A stretch of 64,000 nucleotides of DNA from Luzula sylvatica (Eukaryota > Streptophyta > Magnoliopsida > Poales > Juncaceae): the NCBI GenBank assembly GCA_946800325.1, contig OX326956.1:24960356-25024355 (forward strand). The letters run 5' to 3'. The notes under the pieces are model-generated. The model did no database searches. It had not been told where the DNA came from and saw only the letters and a program-made list of their open reading frames with translations. The position numbers and the translations under genes were made by a program. This document shows positions 1 through 11,661 of this stretch, one piece after another. Each line of letters opens with the position of its first letter. The stretch's first letter is position 1.

Positions 1-151
1 TGATCTGAATCTTAATCATATTTTGACGCAATAGCTCCCTGTGGAACGAATCTATTATTTTCTGCTATACAACCATATAATTCACTTGTTTGATATTACG
101 GGACTTTAAAACAATGATACGCTTTTTAGACGTGCAAAAAGACCGTTATCA
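1..151 (+). repeat. Terminal fragment of Athila/Tat-like gypsy LTR
   Basis: The first 151 bases are the reverse complement of the beginning of the solo LTR at 45273-46646. Both share the block around ACGTGCAAAAAGACCGT and the terminal GACCGTTATCA. The fragment ends with the expected CA at 151 and is cut at its other side by the window edge. Its sense strand is inferred from the related LTR at 1237-2026, which abuts a polypurine tract. No primer-binding site follows the CA end, so this is not a normal 5' LTR. Confidence 0.75.
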
Positions 152-420
152 CGGCCCGCCCCATTAATGCGTCTTATAGGGTCGGCCCGCCCCTGATGAA
201 CGTACTGATTTGACTCCTATCATCTGTCTGACTGACATGCATTTAGGGTCGGCCAGCCCCACTTACTACCGCCCCAAAAGGTCTATAGGGTCGGCCCGCC
301 CCAGACAGGAACGCGGCTGTTAGGGTCAGTACTATAGGGTCGTCCGACCGTTCCAATAAGCTATAGGGGCGGTTTTGTGGTCTTGTTGGGTCAGTTTTGG
401 CCGCCCCAATAGCCCATGTA
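152..420. repeat. GC-rich palindromic motif array (GGGTCGGCCCGCCCC type)
   Basis: At least six copies of TAGGGTCGGCCCGCCCC or variants occur here, spaced irregularly by 20-60 bases, including GGGGCGG and CCGCCCC half-sites. The array lies between the gypsy LTR end and the recognisable Copia-A LTR sequence. The same kind of GC core (GGGGCGCC, GGGGCGGC) occurs in the leaders of the Copia-A elements at about 10140-10230 and 36410-36490, so the array may belong to a Copia-A relative. No coding potential is evident. Confidence 0.6.
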
Positions 421-429
421 TGTTGTAGT

Positions 430-1236
430 GGAAAGAGTGCAACAGTATGACATACAGTTAGTAAAACAGTCATAACTTTTGCATACGAACTCCAATTGGT
501 TCAGCCTAAATTGGGTCGTGTAGATAATAAGATTATCTAGAACTTTCGTGTTGGTTGATTTTCTGTCAGAGGAATTTACCAATTTCGTATCGACAGAATA
601 ATGGGCAGATTCATGCAACTTTATGTGTGAAAGAGTGTATATTGGATATACATGTCTTTTGTCCAATCCTAATCCTATGTGATATAAATAGGATAATTCT
701 CTCTCATCTCAAGTGGTTCATTCAGTCCAATTCATTCAGAATATTCCAGAAATTGTGAGACAACTTTCTAGAGAGTGAAAGGGTGTAAAGAGAGAGAGAA
801 ACCGTGAAAAGGAGTTTTCCGGTATAGAGAATCAAACAATCGAGCAAGTTCGCCGGTGCATCGTCTAGGCAGTTGCACCCGTGACCGACGTCTTATGAGT
901 CAAGGTGGATACACGTAGAGGAGCAACAATTGGGGCTCTTTCAGTTGTGATCGATTCGGACGAGTAATTTCAGTCGGAGACGAAATCGAGTGAATCGGCA
1001 ACGTCAACGAACGGTGAAAGACGCGTGGTGTGGGACGCGTGGATTGTCACCAACGTGACACGAAAAGAAGAATAGAAATCAACCCTTCGTGTGCAATCAA
1101 TTTTGCACAGGTATGAATCTGATCTTCTTATTTGCATCGTACCCTTCGAAGTCATGGCGTGATCTCGGGAATCGGGGAACCGGACCGGGCCAACATATCC
1201 GCTGCGCGGGCCCGGGGCCGGGTAGAATCCCTAACA
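430..1236 (+). repeat. Copia-A LTR fragment, plus sense
   Basis: This is the reverse complement of the LTR type at 3678-4734, 36721-37858 and 50963-51961. Shared blocks include the TTAGTAAAACAGTCATAA region, the CGTCTAGGCAGTTGCACC block near 870, and the GC-rich end with GCGCGGGCCCGG. It ends at CTAACA (1236), the inverted form of the family's TGTTGG start. The 5' end (TGAAGGAAATACAG in intact copies) is missing, so the fragment is truncated near 430. No PBS follows. Confidence 0.75.
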
Positions 1237-1532
1237 GAAAGCTAGTCCAGGTTAGAGGAGAGAAGGGATGCTCACTCAAATACCACTCGAAGAAGGAAGT
1301 TTTATCGGATAGAGAAAGCTTCTCGTCCGGTGAAGGAAATCTCCACTCCCAAAACCGTTGGCCACCGAATGGGGAAAGTTCCTCGTTCGATGGAGAGTGA
1401 GGTTCTTCAACGAATATGCTCGAATAAGTTTCCTTGTTGGATGGAGAAAGCTCCTCGTCCACAACGGAAATCTTCACCCAACAGCTCGAGTCAATCTTGA
1501 AGAGATCTTGATGGTTCTTGAAGGTTCTTGGA

Positions 1533-1535
<3 letters not shown>

Positions 1536-1580
<45 letters not shown>
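1536..1580. repeat. (GA)n microsatellite inside gypsy LTR
   Basis: An uninterrupted GA run of about 45 bases. It sits at the same LTR position as the short run at 46147-46165 and the very long run at 48550-48670, just downstream of the TATA box in the minus-strand sense, where it would be transcribed as CU repeats. Confidence 0.95.
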
Positions 1581-1582
<2 letters not shown>

Positions 1583-1608
1583 TAATCCTGTCCATGGGCC
1601 ATTGGGTT

Positions 1609-1620
1609 CTATTTATAGTG
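1609..1620 (-). promoter_or_regulatory. LTR TATA box
   Basis: On the minus strand this reads CACTATAAATAG, a good TATA box. The same element occurs at about 46230 and 48713-48723 at the equivalent LTR position, with the CT-rich run about 30-80 bases downstream. The function is inferred from position and conservation. Confidence 0.6.
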
Positions 1621-2026
1621 TCTTTGGAGCTTTCTCATTGGCCAAGAGATGGGTGAGAGGATTGAGGGTAGTTTGGGGATTGTAGGTGAGGTAGGTGGGC
1701 TGGATAGTGGCTATTGTGTGAGTGGTTTTCGTGTAGAGTTTGGTGTAATCTTTTATGTTGATGATTATTTGCCTTCTTCCTCACACATGTACCGAATTGG
1801 TCGGTATGATATATCGATTTTATCGGCGCGAGGAGAGGAAGACAACTCCACTCTTGGAATTCCAAAAAATTTCCCACAAAAACCTGAAATTAGCAATAAA
1901 ACACACTTAGTGAAGAAATATTCTTGCAATCTCAAATATGAACAATTATATACACAAAGTTGTGATTGAAAAGAGCTAAAATCCCTAAATTAGATATCAC
2001 AAAGGTGCTTTATTTTCCTCTTATCA

Positions 2027-2045
2027 AATACCCCCATACTTAAAC
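2027..2045 (-). other. Polypurine tract of Athila/Tat-like element
   Basis: The minus strand reads TTTAAGTATGGGGGTATT directly next to the LTR end. A GTTTAAGTATGGGGG tract at this position is typical of plant Athila/Tat elements and primes plus-strand DNA synthesis. Confidence 0.8.
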
Positions 2046-3296
2046 CCTTGATCATCCTCGATCATGATGAGCATAAAATTAAAATGAAGCACGAAGAGAG
2101 ATGCATGTATAAGGTTTTATTGAAAGTGTATTCATCGATTTCAAAACTCAATTCTCACAAGATAAAGTTGTTTACTCTTATTTCATCATATTCACTAATA
2201 TCGAAAGAGATAAGTTTGAGTTATATTAGAATCTATTTTCAACGATATTTCACAAATTCAAAAGTTTAAAGAGCAAATGATCTCAACCGATAAAGATGAT
2301 TAAACACCACATTTCAAATCCTTTCACACCACTATTTACAAGGATTATCATGAAAAAGCATTAGTAAAAAAATAAAAAAAACCTCGTTCTGTTTTGCTAA
2401 AATTGTTTCTTTAATGTAAATTGTCACTTTTTAAATCGTTCGGTACGTGAGTACTAGGTTCCTCTTTGATTTCTAATAAATTTCCCAAAATTGCGCTCGG
2501 TTTAAGACTTTATTTTATTCATTTCTTTTTCTTTTCTTTGTTTAGTAGTGCTTAGATGGTCCCCATGTTGTTCTTTAGCCGACCAATGGTTACGGTTCGA
2601 CTAAGACCGCTTAATCAAACCCCATGGATCCGTGTGATCTTTAGCCGACCAATGGTTACGGTTCGACCAAGACCGCTTAATCAACCACACGGACTTGACA
2701 ATCTAAGCACTTTAACCCGTGACCCACAGAAAACTTTTTCGCACGACTAATGGTCACGGTTCGACCAAGACCGGCTACTTTGGTTTACCATGACCCATAC
2801 ACCCCTTTAGCCGACCAATGGTTAAGGTTCGACCAAGACCGCTTAATCAAGGTGCATGGATTTCAAAAATCAAGCATTGACCGCAATTTAGTTCCCGTTA
2901 ATATAAACTCAAATCCCCATGAACGATCGGGCCCTTAAGTGCAATTGGTCAATTTTTAGATTTAAGCAAAACTTACTAAAGTGGTTGAAACAAAGCTTTT
3001 TTTTTAAAGTTCCGAGTAAAATATGGGTTCAATTTTCGAAAATGGTGCGTCATGTAAATCAAGGATTGATGAAATTGTCAAAAACTTGTGAATTTAGTGA
3101 ACTCGTTGATTAGGGTTTGAATCCCCAAAAGAATTTCTTCAAGATCTCAATCAATTCCTTCAAATATTTGTGAAAATTTCAAATTTGAGAGTAAAATGAT
3201 GGTGGTTTGGTGAAAATTTGTTTAAAAATCGATGATTTATTCAATCAGGTGGAGAAAAACCTTTTTATGCATAAAATGCTTGTCTCATTTATTATT
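2046..3296 (-). other. Gypsy 3' non-coding region with tandem repeats
   Basis: This stretch holds no credible gene; ORFs are short and have no recognisable domain. It follows the polypurine tract of the minus-strand gypsy element and is AT-rich apart from the tandem repeat at 2571-2870. Long 3' untranslated regions with tandem repeats are common in the Tat/Athila group. The right limit is uncertain. Confidence 0.5.
2571..2870. repeat. Irregular tandem repeat, ~45-base core, four copies
   Basis: The core TTTAGCCGACCAATGGTTAC followed by GGTTCGACCAAGACCGCTTA recurs near 2575, 2642, 2745 and 2813 with unequal spacers (about 65-105 bases) that include variants of CCATGGATCCGTG. The third copy is the most diverged. 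It probably belongs to the 3' non-coding part of the gypsy element. Confidence 0.85.
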
Positions 3297-3597
3297 GATG
3301 CTCAGGGTTCAAAAATAAGGTTAAAATTTCATAAAATTCGATTAAAATAGAAAACTTTCCAGAGACATTTCCGTTATAACGCAGTTGTATGTCCGTTGCA
3401 ACGGACATGTAGTCCGTTACAACGAAAATCTTGCGTTACAACGGAGGACTAGCCGTAGGCTGAAATTTGAATTTTTGGGCATGTCCGTTGCAACGAACAT
3501 TGAGGTCCGTTACAACGGACATGTTACTGGAAAAAATTTCTCTTTTTTAATTTATTAGTTCATATTTTTTTTTTTTTAGAACAGAGATTTATTATCA
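3297..3597 (-). repeat. Probable gypsy LTR fragment with CCGTTACAACGG cassettes
   Basis: Ends with TTATTATCA at 3597, directly before a second gypsy polypurine tract, so the right boundary is an LTR end. Between 3368 and 3530 it carries palindromes such as CCGTTGCAACGGAC and TCCGTTACAACG, the same type as in the gypsy LTR at 47392-48926. The start is a guess based on TGATG at 3297. The copy is much shorter than related LTRs and may carry a deletion. Confidence 0.5.
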
Positions 3598-3677
3598 AAG
3601 GTTTTGTTATATCCCCCCATACTTAAACCTTGCTTGTCCTCAAGCAATAACATAAATTCATTCAAAAGAAGTAAAGA
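3598..3677 (-). other. 3' end of Athila-like element (PPT and terminal internal region)
   Basis: The minus strand reads GAGGACAAGCAAGGTTTAAG then TATGGGGGG, the characteristic end of Athila/Tat internal regions just before the 3' LTR. The last five bases, AAAGA (3673-3677), nearly match AAGGA right after the Copia-A element (11657-11661). This region and the integrase tail at 11662-12265 therefore look like two halves of one element split by that insertion. Confidence 0.7.
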
Positions 3678-4734
3678 TGTTGGAAATTCTTTCCGTCCCC
3701 GGGCCCGCGCAACGGATATGTAGGCCCGGTCCGGTCCCCATAATCCAAGATCACGCCATGATTTCGTGAGTACGATGCAATAGAAGGATAGACGATTACC
3801 ATCATGAAATTGATCACGCACGACGGGTTGATCGCTCGTATCCTTTCCTTCTCCGGTGTCACGTTGGTGACTAGCCCGTGTGTCCCATACCACACGTCTC
3901 CCACCGTCTTGACACGCCTCCGGTTGTCTTCGTTCGTCCCACGTCCACACGCTTCAGCAGTCTTTCACTGCTCGTTGACCGTCCTCTCTCTCCTTCGGGT
4001 TGATCACAACCGAAGAGCCACAAGTGCCGCTCCTCTACTTGTATCCACCGTGAGTCAGAGTTCGTCGGTCGCGGGTGCAACTGCCTAGACGAAGCACCGG
4101 AGAACTTGCTCGATTAATTGATTCTCTACACCGAGAAAACTCCTTTTCTCGGTTCTCTCTCTTCACACCCTTTCACTCAATAGAAAGATGTCTCCATATA
4201 TTTCTGGAATATTCTGAATATTCTGAATGAATCCATTGTCAACATCATAGAAGAGAGAGAATTATCCTATTTATATCACATAAGATTAGGATTGGCCAAA
4301 AGACATGTATATCCAATATACACTCTTTCACGCAGAAAGTTGCATGAATCTGTTCAGTATTCTGTCCATACGAAATTGGTAAATTCCTCTGACAGAAAAT
4401 CAACCTACACCAAAGTAGTAAATAATCGTATTATCTATTCAACCCAATTTGTCCTGGCCCAATTGGAGTTAGTATGCAAAAGTTAAGCCAGTTTTACTAA
4501 CTGTATGTCATACTGTTGCACCCTTTCGGTATTTCATAGAAACGACACTTATACTTCGTTCATATGAAATATATTTCTACATGAAGGTTGCATATAATCT
4601 TATTATCTATCTAACCCAATTTGAACCATTCAAATTGGATTTTTCTACTGAAAGATATGACCACGAATGTACGCTTACATTCGTTTATCCTTGTGTACAC
4701 TTTTACGGTTGATCCTGAAACTGTATTTCCTTCA
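3678..4734 (-). repeat. 3' LTR of Copia-A element 1
   Basis: TG...CA boundaries, followed by the polypurine tract GAGTGGGAGAC on the minus strand. The GC-rich end, the CACGTTGGTGACTAGCCCGT block and the CTGTATTTCCTTCA end recur in every Copia-A LTR here. The second half holds two diverged tandem copies of a segment that begins near AGATAATCTTATTATC and continues to CCCAATTTG and CAAATTGGA. Confidence 0.85.
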
Positions 4735-4752
4735 GTCTCCCACTCAATTTCA
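4735..4752 (-). other. Polypurine tract of Copia-A element 1
   Basis: The minus strand reads TGAAATTGAGTGGGAGAC immediately before the 3' LTR. GTGGGAGA is the usual form in copia elements of this type. The same tract ends the element at 32068-32080. Confidence 0.85.
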
Positions 4753-7700
4753 GATCTACTTAAAAGGTACTCATGCATATCCAATATGCACGACTTTAGA
4801 GAATATAGCTTGCGTATCAAATACCAAGCTACGCACATCTTATGTGCCAACTTTATAATCAAGCCCGACTTAGTACGACTCGTTGTGTGACCATGTAGGT
4901 TCGGTTAACGATCACAGTGGGCTGTTTCCAAAGCACTACAAGCCCATGAGCGAGATCTAGTCACTCCATCATGGCTACCCATGTTAACACGAAGAATGAT
5001 TGTGATCATTGTGCCTATCTCGAATAGCGGTCATTAGTTCTTTTGTTAGCAATATCCGTTAATCAAAAGGCATGGTGGTAGTCATCCTTATATTTTGATT
5101 AACTATACTTATTACTCGTTTCCGAACTGATTTAACAAATTCAATCGATATTAACCGTTAATATCATTGACCATGGCCATGGTTTTCGTTAAACAATTCA
5201 TCGAGTGGCCAAAGAGATATCTCTTCCTTTCGGAATAAACAATTCCTATCTTGGAGACTCACATTGAATTCCGTGTTTCGGACAATACCCAATGATGACC
5301 GTTTTGACTCCATGTTACGGTGAGCGTAAGGTCATAACAAAGCATTGTGTTACGCACGTAACGCAATCAATGGTCCCCTCAAGTATGAAGGACCTAATAC
5401 CCTACCCGTCGCGAGTCCATCTATAATGACTAAACCATGTCATGGTCTCGCGGCTTCGGTCATATCCCATATATGTCACCTAGCATATATCTACGTTCCC
5501 GATTCGACAAACACCTTTGTCCAATGATTAGCAAAACATAATCATCTCCTCGACTGACGTACTAGTGTACATGTTCAGTCTATTATCCGATAATGTAAAT
5601 TCTTCACTATTAAGCAAACTGAATCATGACTAGGGATGTTTAGAAATGAAACTTTAAGTGTGACGGTTTTGCTGCACATAGTCCTCAACTATGTCGACGT
5701 CCACACAAGTTCAAATCATGGTTCATGTAATCAAATTACACAACCCGCACACAGTTTTCATATAAGGTAAATGCATATTAATTTAAGTAAACAAAATTTT
5801 TAAAGGGATGCATTCATATGGATTAAGTATTTGGGTGATACAACGTTTGCCTATGGGCATCTCCATACCCATAACCTACGAGGACTATCGTATTATCGTA
5901 TTAGATAACTACACTCTACTCTCTTCTTCCTCCTCTAGGTATCTCCATACCCATAGTCATCGCATGACATTCACGCGCGACTAGGGAGATCGGTTTTGTA
6001 AACGGTTTCGCAAGTTGCCGCTAGTGTTAATCTTCTTAAGGTTTGGAACATTTCCAATACCTACGATCACATCATTTCACAAAATTTCATGGATCAATGA
6101 AATTTTCTGAGTATTGGCTAGAAGTGGTTGTGACCTCGGCATTTTTTGGCTTGTACTATTACGTATCACGCAATACACAACCATAAATCCGATAACTCGT
6201 GACTACTCGAGTTTGGTCATGTATCCTTGATCCATACCACTTCCTTTTGTGATTCATAACCACAATATACTCGCCTCCATAAATAGAATCATTAATTATT
6301 GGTCATGTGGAACCTTTCCACATAACCATGTTTTCGTTTAAGCAAATCATGTGCACACTTTGTGATCGAAAGTCGTGCTACATATTTGGACGTGCTAAAT
6401 ATTTGGAAACTGTCATTGTTATAATTCTTTATAACCAACACGTCCTCCACACCATTATAGATAAAATAAAATCCTGAATTCTTTTAAAAGTATTCAAGGA
6501 TAACATTCACCGCTATCAATACAAATCCCGATGGGTTTAAATATACATAACCATTATGTATATATATGTATAACCATTATACATTCACAAGAGTTAGTCT
6601 CATGTAATCGTATTACAATCAAACTCGTGTGATTCCCTTGGATTTCATTAACGGTAAATTAGACGCTTCATATGTACAACGGATAGCCACATACATATCA
6701 TGACAGATATAATACATCCTCACATCACATGTAAAGCATCATATTTTTATTTTCGCCCCGCTTGATGTCTCACATCGAGCCGTAGAAAATTTCTGTCATT
6801 CGACATTTCGATTTAACTCCGCCAAGGAGTTATATGTTGAAAACCTTTTTCAACAATATGTCGATGTACGTGCTATAATATAGAACGAGGAACTTCTTAG
6901 ATATATCCTATAGATCTTCACGATTAATTCATAAACGGTCTCGTCTAAATTTTGTGTCGTTACAAGAAATATAATGCGGCTCCGACTAACCTTCATGTGT
7001 ACACAAAGTTTCTATTCGTTCCGACAATGTTATAACAATTTATAACTTCGTCAAAACAAATATTCCAATTCCGAGAAGCTTTCTCTAATCCATCATATGG
7101 ATCGTTAAAGCGTGCATATCTTATTCCCGATTCTTATGAATCGACAAAACCGTAAGGTTGTGTCAAGTACACATCCTTTCATAAAATTTCTGTCAAGAAA
7201 TTCTGTTTTGACATCTATTTTGCCACATCACATAGTCATAATACGCGACCATGGCAAGCAGAATTTCGAGAATGTGAAAGCATGGCAACATGCGAAAACG
7301 TTTCTTCATAGTCCGACTATGAAATACTTGAAACTTTTCGCTACTAGCCTCGCTTTGTTATATGCGTATTCCTATCCGTGTCGGTTCTCATCTTGAAAAC
7401 CCATTGACTTTTCACGGGTCTAACCCGGAAAGTAATGAAACCAAGTTCTAAACTTGATAATTCACACGGATCGAATCTCATATTTCATGACACCATGTCA
7501 TGTGGAATTTTTATTCTCATAGCCTCCATGTAGGATATCGAATCATCATATGATTTCGATCTATCATCATTAGCTACGACAAATCCGTATTTATCAGCTT
7601 ATGATATAGCCTACTTGATCTACGAAAAATTCCTTTGTGTGTTCGACTCGTATTCATCAACTCTTGATGAAGTCATGTCAACTTTCATCGGTACAATGTT

Positions 7701-9240
7701 CATTTTCAGATCTCGAATATCTTTCGAGATTTATTCTACTCCCACTAGCCCGCATAGAGATTAGCAACATCAAGTTCCAAACTTGTGCGTATCCAGTCCT
7801 CCTCTAAGAAGGCATCTCTTCGAGCCATGAAAATCTTATTTTCGTTGGGATGTTAGAACTAATACCCTTTAGTTTCCTTAAGGATATATATCATAAACGA
7901 ACAATTTTCAGATTTGGGATTGAGTTTAACCGAAACAAATTTCGAAATATACTCACATCCTCAAATCTGTACAAATGACAACTTCGGAACCATTCCGATC
8001 CATATCTCATATGGTGTTTTTTATACCGATTAGAAGGTTTATGGTTCATATCTTATATGCAACCATTCATTAGTGCCGCTGTCACAAGGGCGCATCCCCA
8101 AAACATTTTTGGGAGATCCGTTTGACTCATCATTTATCGAACCATGTCCAACATGCGTTCAATTCCTCTTTTCGGACACATCTCAATGTTCCGAATAAAG
8201 ATAATCGTGAAACGATTCCATAATCATATATGATCATCAATACTTATAACTGAAATATCACCTCTTCGATCCTATCTAAGTGCGTAGGTCAAATACTCGC
8301 CTTCTCGATCATATCGAAAGGGCTTTGATTTTCTTGCTAAGTCGATTTTGTAATTTTGTTTTTGAAACTCTTTGAACCTTTCAAAAGTCTCTGTTTCGGC
8401 ACACATTAAATAGATGTTACCGTATCTACTTTATTCGTCCGTAAACGTAACAAAATACCGATAGCCTCCTCTTGCCTCGGAACTTATCGGAACATTTACA
8501 TCTAAATGTAATTTCCAATAATTCGTTGGATCTTTCTCCAACCTTTGGAGAATGATGCTATTTGTCGTCTTTGCCTAATAAATAAGTATCGCGTTTAACC
8601 AATTGAATCTAATTCGATTGATTCTAGCAATCCATCATATGGAATCTAGATACGCGTATCTCGTTTATATGGCCATGACGGCAATACCAAAAGAAGCAAT
8701 CAACTTCTAGGTTTAATCCTCCTCGGATTACACCGTTCTTTGAGTCATTAGTTTGGACAACTCCTTGTCCGAACTTTCTGTTTGGAAAATATTTTCCCAA
8801 AATACCCTAAGACCTATATTTCTTTCGATCCTGCCTTTGAATTACAAGGACATCCACGCATCTAAATGCATTGGATTCCTCGGATGCTCCAAGCATCTCC
8901 TATTCAAATTTACATCGCATCTCATGCAAGATCAAATCTCGTACCATCAACACTCGAGTGTTAATCAAAGACCCATAAGGCATCCCAAAATTAACCTACT
9001 CTTTGAGCCGCATTGAACCATTCAACGCGCTCTAGCTTTTGAAACTATTTCATGAGCGTTATGTATTACTTCCATGTGCACCCGAATTCTCAAAACAATT
9101 TTGAGAAATTTGCGTCTATACATGCCACCACAAAGCACGTAATATCGTTCGATTTCTTCATTAAGTTTATCGAACCCGGCTTTCTCTAAAGCCAAAACCT
9201 CGAGCCCCGAATCTACCATTTCCGTGTTCAACACGTTCCT
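4753..9240 (-). pseudogene. Decayed copia gag-pol of Copia-A element 1
   Basis: Read on the minus strand, the order of remnants is: a possible gag zinc-knuckle trace (9234-9022), the pre-integrase segment recognisable as GHINE (about 8690-8560), integrase (8560-7900), linker, RT (about 7400-6900) and RNase H (to about 5900). No long sense frame survives. In RT the sequence jumps from the segment encoding the strand before YVDD straight to DLG at about 6955-6965; roughly 80 bases including the YVDD codons are missing. The element at 20210-32712 has the same junction. Several antisense ORFs over this region are by-products. Confidence 0.75.
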
Positions 9241-10466
9241 TTAAGTCTAAGAACTATTCTTTAACTATTAAGGTTAATTACGGTAATTTCGGCCCAAAAG
9301 CCATCTATCATATCGATCTCATCGATATACTTGGTGTTTGCTTGAAAATATAATTATAAACGGATGATGAAGATTAAGCTCCTAACCGTGCGTACTTAAT
9401 CTATATGCTTATATGATGATTATATGAATGTGTTATTTTTATCGAATCGATAACCCTCATACCGATACGGGTCTCCAAGTCCATAACACTGAAGACCCAT
9501 ATATCACGATCCTCCCACAAGTTGCTTTGGCAGGCGAGTGGGATCTCGCTATTTAGGTAGGATTATATCCAATCGCATCCAATGCGACTCTTGAACCTTT
9601 ATAGGATTTCGGTGATGGATCGTATCATATACAATCCCATTTCCGTGTGTGCATCCTATCTATGCCCCGAACTTCCAATCAAGTCGGCTTTGGCCTTAAC
9701 CCTTACTGGCTTGAACGGTTAAATCACAACCATACTCAACGTATCGTTCAAATAAACTACTAATAAGTCGGCTTTGGCCTTAACCCTTATCAGTCCCTAT
9801 TTAACGCTTGTCATCCCGTCGATGACTACAATAACCCATGTCGGCTTTGGCCTTAACCCATGTGAGACGTAGTACGATCATAGTGGTTGTGAATATGGAA
9901 GGCATTTCTATGACTTAAATATTATGAGGGACCATGACATTCATGTTTTATAAATTTGTGACATAATCATATTATATCATTATCACAAGATTTTTGAATG
10001 CATATGATTTAATTAGGGAAATTAATTATTCTAAATAATTACTTGTCATATATGCTTGTATGTTTGATGCCGATCGTATCAATATAAAGAACTCAAAATT
10101 CTGAGTTTTGTAGCCAAAGTTATTGCGAAAACAAAATCAGCATCGAGAGGGAGGTCCCTGCCCCGTCCCTGGCCCGGGACGCGTCCGGGGCGCCAAAAAA
10201 CTGCCCCGGGGCGGCAGAAACTCTGATTTTCTGCAGATTTTGCCGTGTCGGCCCGTTTTCGAAGCGATTAATCATGAAACATTTTCCCGATCATTCCTAG
10301 ATACTGTCAATGAACTTTTGATCGAGCTCTAGAGAATTCCACTTGTGATTTTAACGGAATTTGAATTTCTCTGTATGTAACAACATGCAAAACGAGTACG
10401 AACTTTGATAACCCGTGCCTATATCGAATATACGACTATGATTCGACCCTCAAATCGATGGCTATC
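9241..10466 (-). other. Leader of Copia-A element 1 (PBS to gag)
   Basis: Long untranslated leader. On the minus strand it carries three copies of a short GGCCAAAGCC hairpin (plus-strand GGCTTTGGCC at about 9685, 9768 and 9843) and a CCCAC...GTGGG stem (about 9515-9545). At 10140-10230 there is a GC-rich palindrome cluster (GGCCCGGGACGCGTCCGGGG and GCCCCGGGGCGGC). Related leaders at 20869-21900 and 49573-50789 hold equivalent structures with different sequences. No coding region is recognised. Confidence 0.6.
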
Positions 10467-10478
10467 GCTCTGATACCA
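10467..10478 (-). other. Primer-binding site (tRNA-Met)
   Basis: The minus strand reads TGGTATCAGAGC, complementary to the 3' end of plant initiator tRNA-Met, one base inside the LTR end. Confidence 0.95.
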
Positions 10479-10479
10479 C

Positions 10480-11656
10480 TGTTGGGAAATCGCCCGACCC
10501 CGGACCCGCGCAACGGATATGAAGGCCCGGTCCGGTTCCCAAAATCCAAGATCACGCCATGACTTCGAGGGTACGATCCAATAGAAGGATAGACGATTAC
10601 CAGCGTGAAATTGATCACGCACGACGGGTTGATCGCTCGCATCATTTCTTTCTCCGGTGTCACGTTGGTGACTAGCCCGTGCGTCCCATACCACACGTCT
10701 CCCACCGTCTTGACACGCCTCCAGTTGTCTTCATGCGTCCCGTTTCCGATTCGAGGGTATCAGAGCCCGTTTCCGGCAGATTTCGTTCCTCCGAATCGAT
10801 CACAACCGAAAGAGCCCCGGATGTTGCTCCTCTACTTGTATCCACCTTGACTCGTAAGATGTCGGTCACGGGTGCAACTGCCTAGACGAAACACCGGCGA
10901 ACTTGCTCGATCGATTGATTCTCATCTCCAAGAAAAACAGTTTTTCTCTCTTCGCACCCTTTCACTTTGAGAGAGAGATCACTCTCAATTTCAGGATTAA
11001 TCTTATTATTCCCATAGGGGTTGAACAGAATAATTGCTTGGACTGAAAAAAAAGAAGAGAGAGAAAATATCCTATTTATATCTCATAGGATAAGGATGGG
11101 CCAAAAGGCATGTATATCCAATATACACCCTTTCACACAGAAAACTGCATGAACCTGTTCAGTAATCCGTCCGTACGAAAATGGTAAATTCCTCTGACAG
11201 AAAATTAACAAACACGAAAGTTGTAGACAATCTTATTATATTTCCAACCCAATTTTGCCTGGTCCAATTCGATTTCGGATGCGAAAGTTACGGCGGTTTT
11301 ACTAACTGTATGTCAAACCGTCGCACCCTTTCGGTATTCCATTAGAACGACACTGATACTTCGCTCAAATGAAAAATATTACAACATGAAAGTTCTAGAT
11401 AATCTCATTATCTAACTAACCCAATTTGAAACATTCAAATTGGAGTTTCTTACTGAAAGTTATACCAGTTTTACTAAAACGTCTTAAACTGAATTTTCTG
11501 GTTTTCTTAATAAAAACCGTTTCTTATCAATTTAACCATGTATATTCTATATACATATGTGCATCTAATATACACATTATTTTATGCCCACGAACGCGTA
11601 CGTTCGTTTATCCTTGTGTACAGTTTTACGGTTGATCCGAAACTGTATTTCCTTCA
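10480..11656 (-). repeat. 5' LTR of Copia-A element 1
   Basis: Starts TGTTGGGAAATCG next to the PBS and ends CTGTATTTCCTTCA. It shares blocks with the 3' LTR (3678-4734) but is about 120 bases longer and visibly diverged. GCCCGGTCCGG lies in the PBS-proximal end, and the tandem-like half-repeats around 11210-11470 are present. Confidence 0.85.
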
Positions 11657-11661
11657 AAGGA

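Larger units (their letters stand above)
1237..2026 (-). repeat. Athila/Tat-like gypsy LTR (3' LTR, truncated)
   Basis: From about 1490 to 2026 this follows the solo LTR at 45273-46646 closely, including the GA run, the TATA region, and the shared end block before CCTCTTATCA. It ends at CA (2026) and is followed at once by a polypurine tract on the minus strand, which makes it the 3' LTR of a minus-strand gypsy element. The part before 1490 is diverged, and the Copia-A LTR fragment replaces its far end. Confidence 0.75.
3678..11656 (-). mobile_element. Copia-A element 1 (full length but decayed)
   Basis: The left LTR 3678-4734 starts TGTTGG and ends TTCCTTCA; the right LTR 10480-11656 has the same ends. 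A minus-strand polypurine tract lies inside the left LTR and a tRNA-Met-type PBS inside the right LTR, so transcription is on the minus strand. The target duplication is AAAGA on the left and AAGGA on the right, one mismatch. The internal region shows copia pol order but no open frame, and its RT lacks the YVDD box. LTRs differ in length (1057 and 1177), which suggests age. The element entered an Athila-like element. Confidence 0.85.

Noticed and set aside
1..2026. A full-length gypsy element between the LTR pieces at 1-151 and 1237-2026
   Set aside because: The two pieces are in opposite orientation and lack a PBS; the sequence between them is array and copia LTR, not gypsy coding.
3371..3530. 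CCGTTACAACGG repeats as a centromeric satellite
   Set aside because: Units are unevenly spaced, confined to LTR-like segments, and appear with other cores at the same LTR positions elsewhere; no monomer ladder is seen.
7112..7396. Plus-strand ORF with a near-identical counterpart on the other strand at 29249-29545
   Set aside because: It lies antisense to the decayed RT of two copies of one element family. Similarity reflects shared descent, and no antisense gene is known there.
8753..9016. ORF shared by 8753-9016, 27711-27911 and 35100-35327
   Set aside because: Antisense to the gag/pre-integrase remnant in three related elements; no domain, different frame ends in each copy.
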